A stretch of 20,127 bases of DNA from Ophryocystis elektroscirrha. Lineage: Eukaryota > Apicomplexa > Conoidasida > Neogregarinorida > Ophryocystidae. Below are positions 1 to 9,665 of this stretch, piece after piece. Location: positions 123 through 20,249 of the forward strand of contig JAQIFP010000009.1 of the NCBI GenBank assembly GCA_030141585.1, read 5' to 3'. Positions within the stretch are counted from its first letter, which is position 1. Each line of letters begins with the position of its first letter. The notes under the pieces were generated by a model, which saw nothing but the letters and a program-made list of their open reading frames with translations, had not been told where the DNA came from and ran no database searches. Position numbers and translations under genes: made by a program.

Positions 1-736
1 TTAGCATTAACTCGAAAACACTTTTAGCATTAACTCGAAAACACTTTTAGCATTAACTCGAAAACACTTTTAGCATTAACTCGAAAACACTTTTAGCATT
101 AACTCGAAAACACTTTTAGCATTAACTTGAAAACACTTTTAGCATTAACTCGAAAACACTTTTAGCATTAACTTGAAAACACTTTTAGCATTAACTCGAA
201 AACACTTTTAGCATTAACTCAAAAACACTTTTAGCCTTAACTCAAAAACACTTTTAGCCTTAACTCGAAAACACTTTTAGCATTAACTCGAAAACACTTT
301 TAGCATTAACTTGAAAACACTTTTAGCATTAACTCAAAACCACTTTTAGCAATAACTATAAAACACTTTTAGCATTAACTCAAAACCACTTTTAGCAATA
401 ACTTGAAAACACTTTTAGCATTAACTCAAAAACACTTTTAGCCTTAACTCGAAAACACTTTTAGCATTAACTCAAAAACACTTTTAGCATTAACTCGAAA
501 ACACTTTTAGCATTAACTCGAAAACACTTTTAGCATTAACTCGAAAACACTTTTAGCATTAACTCGAAAACACTTTTAGCATTAACTCGAAAACACTTTT
601 AGCATTAACTCAAAAACACTTTTAGCATTAACTCGAAAACACTTTTAGCATTAACTCGAAAACACTTTTGGCATTAACTCGAAAACACTTTTAGCATTAA
701 CTCGAAAACACTTTTAGCATTAGCTCGGAAACACTA
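1..736. repeat. 23-bp minisatellite array, 32 units
   Basis: Thirty-two head-to-tail units of exactly 23 bp, beginning TTAGCATTAACTCG, with no insertion or deletion across the array. The array is cut by the left edge of the window, so its true size is unknown. Variation is concentrated at one CpG (unit positions 13-14): by my count CG in 20 units, TG in 4, CA in 7 and TA in 1. A few units carry other changes (AGCC for AGCA, AGCAATAAC, TTGG). Each frame meets stops and 23 is not a multiple of 3, so it is not coding. It lies about 140 bp downstream of the stop codon of the neighbouring gene. It may be subtelomeric, but that is inference only. Confidence 0.97.
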
Positions 737-874
737 CTAAATTAGTACTAATTTAAAATATTGTTAGCATTAGCTTAAAACCACTTTTAGCACTAACTTG
801 AAAACACTTATAGCAGTAATTCGATGTATATTTTATAAATAAGTATTTTAATTTATGTTAATATATATCGCTGC
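737..874. repeat. Decayed array flank and 3' flank of the cNMP-fold gene
   Basis: After a 27-bp interruption rich in TAGTACTAATTT, two and a half degenerate copies of the 23-bp unit follow at about 764-786, 787-809 and 810-832. Simple AT-rich sequence then runs to the stop codon of the minus-strand gene at 875. The decayed copies mark the old edge of the array. No gene is seen here. Confidence 0.8.
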
Positions 875-1480
875 TTACTCTAACTTATACTGTTTAAGTA
901 CAGGAACAATAATTTCTTTTAATTTGTCGCGTATTCTTTCTTCAGCTTCTAAAAAAAAGAAAAAAAAATAAAAAAAAGTAAAAAAAATTACCTTCAACAC
1001 AATAAGTAATTTCCCTTTTATGGATAGAGAATAAATATGTATTAGTTGAATTTATAATAACATTTGCTGGAGAAGGAAGTTCGTGTAAAAACTCATCAGA
1101 AAAGATTAGAGAACCTTTTTTCGCTATACAATCTCCGGTCTAATATAACAATAATATTTCTCAGAAATACCTCATTAGTAATCAAAACATCTCCATCATA
1201 AATCACGTACAAGTAATTTAAAGGGTCTCCCTATAATTTTTTTTTTTTTTTTTTTTTACTTTTTTAAATAATACAAGATCTTTTTCGTAAAGTGAAAGCA
1301 CAAAAGGCTTTGTTAAATTACAAGTTTCCTCAAAAGTTAAGACCGTTGAAGTTAAATTGCGGTATAAGAAATATGCTAGCTGTAGTTTAGAAGTATTCAA
1401 AGAATTTAGATTTGTAAGATTTTGATGGACACTGGAAGGGGTTACGAAATTATCTTTTTTTAAATTGGATTCTTTTAAAT
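875..1480 (-). other. cNMP-binding-like domain, C terminus of the coiled-coil protein
   Basis: Spread over four exons separated by introns of 29, 31 and 43 nt. Once spliced, residues 959-993 read FVLSLYEKDLVLFKK followed by GDPLNYLYVIYDGDVLI, which matches the family's kGDxxxxLYVIxxGxV core. A phosphate-cassette equivalent follows (about 1006-1020). Aligned without gaps to FGELALIYGTPRAA of protein kinase A regulatory subunits, the glycine is Ser, the ligand-binding Glu is Asp (1008) and the phosphate-binding Arg is Pro (1017). A final helix and a short charged tail end at the TAA at 875-877. Known of the family: loss of that Arg abolishes or greatly weakens cAMP/cGMP binding. Inferred: this domain is structural, or binds something else. 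Confidence 0.78.
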
Positions 1481-4400
1481 CTTCAAAGCAATGTAAAAAA
1501 AAAAAAAAAAAATTACCTGGAAGGCTTAAAGAAACTGAATCTGTGAAGTCCATGTTACTTAGTTCATTTTTATCGTCAATACTTGTTTTAGTTGCATCTT
1601 TATTAACATCGTAATCTTCCATTCCAAATCTAGGAGAGGCTTCTAATGCAAAATGTGTTGGAGTTTTATTGCTTTCAATTCCTTTAATCAGTAAAGCATC
1701 TTTCTTATTATTCTTATGTTTCTTTTTTGTAGGGAGCATAGATATTGCTCTCTGTATTTTTGATTTTTTGTATTCTTCTTTTTCTTTTTTGTTAGTTTTT
1801 TCTTTTTCTTTAGTTCTTTCTTTTTTTTTTAATATTTCTTTTTCCTTAGACTTTTCCTTATCTTTAGGTTTTTTTGTTGAAAATATTCCTAGCATACTTT
1901 TCTTTTTTTTTAGTTCAACGTTGCCTGGGTTATTATAGTCGTTATTTGACTTGATAGAATGAGTTTCACTAACTAGAATGCTATCATCAGATCCCTTATA
2001 GGGGACGCCTATGACTCTTATTGCGGGTAACTCTTCTTTTGAAATATTTAGAGACGCTACATCAGACTCCGAATTGATTTGGGCTCTATCACACTTTATA
2101 GGATGTTTTGTTTCTAGTTGCAACTCCTTTTTATTTTTTTTTGGAATAATTGCATTCTTAAGGTAAGAATAGACGTTTTTACTTTTTTTCTTTTCCTCCT
2201 TAGCGTCTTCTCTTGAACCTATGATAATTATATAACTTGGAATTCGTGCTAGTTACTTATTATTATATAATTACATATAGTAATAAGTAATGTTATTTGT
2301 AAGTGTTCTATGAAGTTTCTAAAAACCTTATTTGTATCTAAATAGTAATATTTTCATAAAAAAAAAAAAAAAAAATTACACTTATAGTAGGAATATATAT
2401 ATATATATATACTTGTAAAGCTTTATGTGTATCTTTATAATAATTTATATTTTTAAATAATATATTTATCTCGTTATTGTTAATACGGCAATATATATTA
2501 ACAATATATTAATATATATGTCCAAATATATATTTGACGAACTGTGTATATACTATAATATGAATAAAAAAAAAAAAAAAACTTATTGCGTAAATTATTA
2601 AATTTAGATTAATTAATAAAAAAACTTACAGACTGAAGCTGTTGAAGCAGAATAGTTTTGCCTCTCTAAAGTTGCATCTTTTGAATAAAGAGTTCTTGAA
2701 CTTTGAACATTTGAAGAGTTTGTTTTGATTTCTGCTGAACTTTCTTGCGCACTTAAAGCCTCTGGAATTTTTTTTAAATCCATTAATCTGGTTAATGAAG
2801 AGCTTTTCAAAGATGGAGAAAAAGCAATATTCGACTCAGTTTCTTTATCTTGACTCGACATAACTTTATCTTCGATCGACTTTTTATGATTTGCTTTGAA
2901 GGGCTTCACTATAAATCGAGCGAATTCCTCCACTTCAAAAACTAACTTTTTTTTTTCAGTTTGTAATACGGACAATATTTCACAAGCATCTTTATAATTA
3001 TTTTTTAAGGCATTATATGCTTCATTTATTACATCGTATTCTGAATTTGCTTTATCAAGGTTTTTATATTTTTTTATGCTGTTTTCGTACATTTCCGTTA
3101 GAGCCTAACTTTATCATTTAATCAAACATTCAAGCAATACTCTTTATAAAAATGTTTATTAACGTATACACACATTTATTTGTTCAAATTAAAACAAAAA
3201 AAAAAAAAAAAAAAATATATACATACATATGTATATATACATTAATAGTATATAGTTACACTATTATAAGCATCAACAAATCTATAACAATTTAAATATC
3301 TATAACTATAAGTGCATATACATGTATGCAAGTGTTAGCAAGATATCATTTAGAAAGTCTACATATAACTCTTACAAATACTTTTTATAAAAAGTTATAA
3401 AAAAAAAAAAGAGATGATATTGTGCCATGTTATAACAATTTAATAATTAATTTTGAACCCCATTATTTTTATACATATTTACCTTTACTTTCGACTGCAG
3501 ATTATTATATTTGTTTTTAATAGACTTTTCACGACTTTCAAGCTCAGATTCCCTTTCTTTTACTGATTTAGATAATGTTTGCAGTTTTGTTTTCAGCTTA
3601 GGTGTTTCTTTTCTGTAAACGTCGGTTTTCTAAAAAAAAAAAAAAAAAAAAAAGTTACCTCAAACTCAGAAATTTTTTTTTTTAAATTTATACATTTGTC
3701 AATAATATCGTCTAATTGATTAGTGGTAAGAGAATCAGACGGGATATTCGATGGCAGCAATTTGTGATCAATAACGCATTCTTCTCTAAGATATACGTAT
3801 ATATATATAATATATATATATATATATGCAAGAGTTTATAATGAAGTTTTTAATTGTATATGTAAAGCTGCGTATTAATTACAAATGGTGCTTAGCAATA
3901 ACGCTATGCTTTGATAATATAATACTAAAATTTAACTTAAAAAAAACCATCTATATGTTCGATATATATATACATGTACAAATAATATATTGATATAAAC
4001 ATTATATAAGAAATTATTTACATATTATTGACAACGTAGTTATATATTTTGCGTATTTAATTATTTCTCATCATGTCCACATTCGCTCTAATAGACATGT
4101 ATATAAGTGTATACATTTATTTGTTTACTTTTATAGTTTTTTTTTTATTTGCAAGATGTACTTATTGATATATAGAGTATAGATTATGAAATATAAAGTA
4201 TGCAAATTGATATTAGATACACAATTATATATACAAATATATATACACATACATATACACATATATATAGACATATATAGACACATATATATGCACATAC
4301 ATATATACACATACATATACACATATATATATACACACATATATGTATGTATGCATATAAAAAAATATATAAATATTTGAAAAAATGTAGTTAAATGTAG

Positions 4401-7400
4401 ATATATGTATGTGTATATATTGATATATATGTATATATAAATAATTATATATACATAAATATTTTGATATATTTATATGTTTTTATATAAATTTAGTGAA
4501 TATATATATATAATATAATCTAGTGATGGATATGCTGAAATATTATATAATATTCTAATAAAGTGTATTTTTAAACGATTACTTTGGAGGTACTTTCAAG
4601 ATAACCAATCTGTCGTATTCCTTAACTAATTTTTCATATTTCTTTGTAATATCTTCGAGCTTTTGTTTAAGATGAAAATTTTGATGATGTTCTGGATAAG
4701 TTAATTTTTCTGTAAATGCATTGTTCATTGATTTATCAAATTTCTTAAGAGCATTTTTTTGTATTTCTAAAAGCCTCGAATCCCCTAAAAAAAAAAAAAG
4801 GTTTTTTTTTTCCGACACAAATTGACGTGATAAACGTACATAAGCGAGCCAATCGGCGATTCACTTCAGTTATGTAATAATCAATTTTATTTTTTACTAA
4901 CTAGAGCACTATAAAACTTCAATATCCTCACGTTTTCTAATGTAGATTTTTCATTTATTAGACGCTGTTTTGATTGAATATCCATCCACTGCCAACGAGC
5001 AGAGTCAGATAACCATCTACTCATGTAGATTATTAAAGCGTTATTTGTGTAATTTAATGAATAAATATTGAAATACATAAATACAGTACATAGTTCGAAA
5101 ATAAAAACTAATATATACTGTACTATCGATATTAGTTTGACAGCTGTTAATAAGAATGCAACAATAATAATATTATAATATAATATAACTTCATATATTG
5201 ACTATAAAATGATATAACAATATAATATAAATTATAATATAACTATATATTTAATATAACTATACATATAACATAACCATATATATAATATAACTATATA
5301 TAAAATATAAGCATATATCTAATATAACTATATATATAATATATAACTATATATATAATATAAATATGTATATAATATAACTATATATAAAATATAATTA
5401 AGTCTATCACTAATTCATAAGACGATATGATTGAATTATACTGCCAGCTGTATACAGTATAATACAATAATATTGACATATATGTATTAATATATATCAT
5501 CATTTTTTAATAACTTTTAGTTTAAATATACTTGATAAGCTAACTTTATATTATTTCAACCACAATGAATGTATAAATCTGGCAATATGACATATATATG
5601 TCTTAAAAATAATGATTAGTTTTTGTATATATTCAGTCGTATATGTACGAGAAAAATGTCTTTGCACATGTATTTAATATTTTTGCGCTATTTTATATAT
5701 ATTTTATGTTTATATTTACATATGTATTCGTCTATAAATGTAAATATGTATGCATAAACTTATATCTATACATAACTATATATGTATACAATTATATATG
5801 TATATATAGATGTAATATACATACTAATGTATATGTATATATAAGTATATGTGTATATAATTATATATTTATATATAAATCTATACTTATACATAAATAT
5901 ATTTGTATGTATAGATGTATATGGATATGACTATATATGTATATATAAATATATATGTATATAACTATATATGTGTATATAAATATATATGTATATAATT
6001 ATATATGTATATATAAATATATATGTATACATATATATATGGATATTTTCACAGCGTAGATACAAGTTATATGCATATAATTATATTTATATATCTATAT
6101 GTTAATATGTCTATATTGATATACTCTAAGTGTATATATGTAATGAGTATAGATGCTTTATAAAGGCTAGTATATGTTTACTGATAAAAGTAAAATAATT
6201 ACTGTTGATAAAGATTACAAGAGCCCCAATGTCCGTCCAGAGCTGTTTCGAGACTCTCAAGTTCTTCTTTAGAACTTTGAAGAAGGAAACCAGATTCGCC
6301 TTCCATGTTTATGTATTTTTCATACGCAGGATCGATGCGACATTGTGGTATAGTTGCTACTTTAAACTTGGTCTCAAGAAATACAGGGAGTACAAAAGCA
6401 TCAGACTCTATTATTTTTTTGAAGCCAGTTTGAACAATTTCAAATAAATAAAGCTTTAAATTATCAACATCTTTTTTTAGATTAATCATTTTTGCTTGTA
6501 TAGCTTGAAGCTCTTTGGACTTAGATAAGTCTGTCTGTAATAATATTACACAATCAATTAATTTATAATATATATATATATATATGCAATTGCGCCTATA
6601 GTTTGCTATCTATTGAAGTGTCTGATTATGTATATAAATGTCGTTATATATATTCCTACGCGTATCATATATGCACACGTATATAAATGTGCATATATGA
6701 ACATGTATATCCAAATAATTACAATTCGGACTTTCTTAGATATATTGTTCCACTTATTCTAATTCTTCTATATTAACTATCGAATGCTTATAACTATTTT
6801 TACCCTTGTTTGCATTTCTTTCAACAAAGAATGCTCAAATTCAAGCTTATTTGGCTCTGACCAGCTCTTGTAAATGTTAATTTCGCTCTATAAATTCAAG
6901 AAAACTTACCATAAATTAATAACACTTATATGTTTATATTTATACATACGGTTAGTTTTATGACACAAACGCTTATATTTATAAAGTTATAATTTGTTAA
7001 TATATATATATATATATATATATATCTATAACCGTATAAAGTATATACTTACTTATATACACATTACATGCTAATAAATACTTAATAAAATAATAATATG
7101 ATACACGAATGTCTACATAAATATAAATGGCATTATATCACTTTTTTTTTATATAAATACTATTATAAGTATAAATCAAATATTTGTTGATATATATGAA
7201 TATATACAAGAAAAAGCACATAAACTGATATTAAGCATTATTTAAAATTATATAAATCCATAAATATTATATAATCATATTCTTATATAAAAATATCAGT
7301 GTAACTATATAGGAATAAGAAGATACGTATAATAATATGAAAACATCTAATACCCAAATGCATATATATGCATAAATTATACTCATTAATATATGCATAA

Positions 7401-8070
7401 ATATATTTTACATTAAAAATAATGTAACTGAAACTATATATATATAAATATGTATACATACATATATAAATATATATATATATATATATAATAAGTTATA
7501 ATAATAAGTTAGAGAGTTTTAAGTAGTTGTATGAGGTTATGAATATTTAAAACATATTGTATATGTACTGAGTAGTTAAAAGACCTGCTGAAGTTTTTCT
7601 AAACAATCTCTAGTAAGCTGCCTATCTGTTGTCGATAAAGAAATAGTTCGAAGTGCGTCTAAAATAACGGAAATGTTGAAAATTTCGTCTCTAAAATCTG
7701 CAGGTAAGCCTTTCCATATAGTTTCTGATGTAACCAAGAAGTTATTAAATGATTGACATGAATCAAAGATTCCATTTTGCGTATATTTTCGAGCAATCAA
7801 TTTAAAATTATATAGTAGCTCGTTTTCAAAATTATTTATAAATTCGGATAGTTTCGATTGATGATCAGAAAAATTTATATTTATTGGATTTTCTTTTTTT
7901 TTTTTTTCCCATTCATCTAAATTTTTTGTCATTAAATGATCACGTGTGGAAGATAGACAATCATGAGAATATATATCCTTATCACTTATAACTAAATGGT
8001 TGTTATTATGCATTGTCAAATTGGATATTGGTGATCTAAAATCTGAAAAATTATTTATTGTATTATTCAT
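875..8070 (-). CDS. Coiled-coil protein with C-terminal degenerate cyclic-nucleotide-binding fold (14 exons)
   Basis: Exons on the minus strand: 8070-7585, 6887-6804, 6534-6203, 5016-4898, 4863-4840, 4784-4583, 3785-3659, 3629-3483, 3104-2630, 2218-1517, 1480-1260, 1230-1171, 1139-992, 948-875. All introns are GT-AG and all phases agree, giving 3201 nt and 1066 residues. The N-terminal 160 residues (start ATG at 8070) are Asn/Ser-rich then helical. The middle (about 160-660) is mostly charged helix and coiled coil. A Lys/Glu-rich stretch covers about residues 710-770. The C terminus (about 930-1050) is a cNMP-binding fold. I do not recognise the whole protein. The fold suggests descent from a cyclic-nucleotide sensor; the coiled coil suggests a scaffold. 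Weak points: the first donor is GTCTTT, unlike the GTAA/GTAT/GTAC elsewhere, so exon 1 could instead end at the TAA at 7576. The acceptor of exon 4 may be 5019. Small exons inside the long introns cannot be excluded. Confidence 0.75.
1517..2218 (-). other. Highly charged Lys/Glu-rich exon of the cNMP-fold gene
   Basis: This 702-nt exon encodes about residues 666-899. A run of roughly 45 residues is almost only Lys and Glu with a few Ser and Thr (for example KEKSKEKEILKKKERTKEKE). It is followed by a basic KKKHKNNKK patch, then a Ser/Thr-rich linker. Such segments commonly form single alpha helices or bind acidic partners, but no specific role can be read from it. The exon starts in phase after a 411-nt intron and ends at a GTAA donor followed by 18 T. 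Confidence 0.75.
2219..2629 (-). other. 411-nt intron of the cNMP-fold gene
   Basis: Donor GTAAGTTTTT, acceptor ATCATAG. It contains two A/T homopolymers of about 17 nt and an AT dinucleotide tract near 2394-2411. A GTAATTTT...TTTAG pair inside (about 2335-2377) looks like another short intron, so an extra small exon is possible, but none has a convincing reading frame. Confidence 0.55.
3105..4582 (-). other. Introns of 378 and 797 nt around two coiled-coil exons, with CA/TA microsatellite
   Basis: Coiled-coil exons at 3483-3629 and 3659-3785, separated by a 29-nt poly-T intron, sit between introns 3105-3482 and 3786-4582. The 797-nt intron holds a TA/CA microsatellite (about 4205-4345, units such as ACATATATATAC). 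This produces spurious Tyr/Ile/Cys-rich frames on both strands. I see no gene in it. Confidence 0.7.
4840..4863 (-). other. 24-nt microexon
   Basis: A tiny exon between a 34-nt intron (4864-4897) and a 55-nt intron (4785-4839). It supplies the last two bases of one codon, seven codons (NRRLARL) and the first base of a Trp codon. Including it joins the flanking exons in one frame. It keeps a basic/hydrophobic helical pattern with both neighbours. Confidence 0.65.
5017..6202 (-). other. 1186-nt intron made largely of TATATGTA-type microsatellites
   Basis: The longest intron in the window (donor GTAATTATTT, acceptor GAGTAG or CATGAG three bases earlier). About 5160-5400 repeats ATATAACTATATAT-like units. 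About 5640-6060 repeats TATATGTATATA-like units. Open frames here encode only Tyr/Ile/Cys-rich low-complexity peptide and are not genes. Confidence 0.65.
6535..7584 (-). other. Introns of 269 and 697 nt flanking an 84-nt exon
   Basis: Exon 6804-6887 (28 codons, phase 0 at both ends) encodes helical sequence including SEINIYKSWSEPNKLEFEHS. The 697-nt intron (6888-7584) holds AT dinucleotide tracts near 6997-7024 and 7464-7491. A GTAAG at about 6905-6909 would give a 22-nt intron, but the sequence before it has an in-frame stop, so I prefer the long intron. Confidence 0.55.
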
Positions 8071-8905
8071 ACATTGTTTTTTTTTTTTTTATGTTTAATA
8101 ATGCCTTAAACCATAGCATAATAGTTTTCGACTTCTTTTTTTTTTTTTAATTATTTTGAATGGTTGTTACAAAATAAAAAAGGTAAAGTCTATTATTGAA
8201 TAAGTTTATCACTGATATTTGTGGGAGTATTTCCTTTGAATTTAGCTGAATTGTAAATTTTACAATAATACTGCACATAATTGATATTAATATTTATGTA
8301 CATTATTCTTGATATGTGGGGCTTAATCTTTTTTTTTTTATAGATACATTACTTTATGACAAGTATAAATAATCCTCTTATTTTTTTTTTAGGATACTAT
8401 TTAATATGTTTTATAGTTATTTTTGAAAACATTATAAAACATATTACTACTATTTATAATAATATGTATAATATTTATTATTATATATATATGTATAATA
8501 TATATTATAATATATATATGTATAATATATGTTATAATATATATTAACATAATTATATATAATATATATAATATATAATATTTTATTTATGTATAATATA
8601 TATAATATACACTATTATATATATGTATAGTATATATAATATTATATTATAACAACACATCTAATAAATCATTACTAAATATATATTATCAAATAAAGAT
8701 GCATAAGAAGTATAATTAATGTATACAAAACTTTATTCTGATTATTATTCTATAAGGGTTCATATTATTAATTTTGATAAGACATTAAGTTATATGTATA
8801 CTTAATGCATTTTGTTAGCTTAATTATTGTCAAGTAACGGCGTAAATAGCATTAAAATAGTGAAAGTAGTTAAATAGCAAAATATAGACTTTAAATTACC
8901 CTTTT
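8071..8905. promoter_or_regulatory. AT-rich intergenic region upstream of the cNMP-fold gene
   Basis: It lies between the 5' end of the minus-strand gene at 8070 and the 3' end of the myosin gene at 8906. It should hold the promoter of the former and the polyadenylation region of the latter. It contains poly-T runs (8079-8090, 8137-8148, 8331-8339), and about 8440-8650 is a tract of units like TATATATGTATAATATAT. No defined promoter motif or gene is seen. Confidence 0.55.
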
Positions 8906-9665
8906 TTAAAAATATGTCAAGAGTGTTCTTGCGGTATTGACAACAGAAAATATATCGTCTGTCGTTAAACCCGTAATCGGTGTATCTTTTTCTAGTCGTT
9001 CAAAATCGTCAATATCCAAATATTCATCTTTTTGTTGAATTACTGGTTTTTCCTCAACCGTTCTTTTTGGTATTGTTTCATTGATATTTGGTTTTGGAGC
9101 AGAAGTGTTTCGAGAGAAATATAACGCCTTGCGATCAATTTTTTTTATTGAAGACCTTTTATCTGTTTCCCGTTTATATGTCGCATATTTTTGAGGTTGT
9201 GAAACGTTTATTATTCTTTGCTGGTATGGAGTGAATTCAAGAAAACTCTTGGCGTCACCTTCAGAAACTTTCTGTTTTGTTTTAATTATTTCATCTTCTA
9301 ATTTTCTGCAGGTTGCTTTGACAGACTCCAAAGTAATATTATCATTATAAGATGACATTATTTGCATTGGACATATCATACGAGAACTGAAAGAAAAAAA
9401 AAAAAAAAAAAGTATATTTTTATAATTTAAATATTAAGACTTACGAGCATTTTTTATAAGCAAATAAATTGGCTTCTAAATAATATATTCCATTAACAAC
9501 TTCATATTGCTGTTTTGCTTCTTTATCTCTGCTCAAATTTATATAAGTAAAAGAGGTTTACATATTAAATCGGACTTTTGGTTTAGCTGTTGTTTCTGTA
9601 GGCTTATGAATCCATTTTATGGCTACCTCATCAAATGAATGTATTATGTGTCTTGAGTTTAATAC
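8906..9665 (-). other. C-terminal tail of the myosin, family unknown
   Basis: Three exons (9665-9562, 9528-9445, 9386-8906) encode about 222 residues after the last RCC1 strand. The first part (SRHIIHSFDEVAIKWIHKP) may close the propeller. A helical segment follows (EAKQQYEVVNGIYYLEANLF and LESVKATCRKLEDEIIKTKQ), then a charged linker rich in Lys, Pro and Glu, and an acidic EYLDIDDFERLEKDTP segment before the TAA at 8906-8908. I recognise no domain. Confidence 0.7.

Noticed and set aside
1..832. CRISPR-like array
   Set aside because: Units are directly contiguous 23-bp repeats with no spacers, in a eukaryotic setting.
1669..1938. 89-codon plus-strand frame, Phe/Leu/Ser-rich
   Set aside because: It is the antisense shadow of the Lys/Glu-rich exon.
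4131..4380. Overlapping frames on both strands (69 and 64 codons) rich in Tyr, Ile, Met and Cys
   Set aside because: They are translations of a TA/CA microsatellite inside an intron; the composition is that of the repeat.
5643..5930. 95-codon plus-strand frame resembling a membrane protein
   Set aside because: It comes from TATATGTATA repeats in the 1186-nt intron; the hydrophobicity follows from ATA/TAT/GTA codons.
6205..6447. 80-codon plus-strand frame
   Set aside because: Antisense shadow of exon 6203-6534 of the coiled-coil gene.
8356..8547. 63-codon plus-strand frame preceded by poly-T and AG, like an acceptor
   Set aside because: The second half is pure ATATATATGTATA repeat, and no partner exon is seen upstream or downstream.
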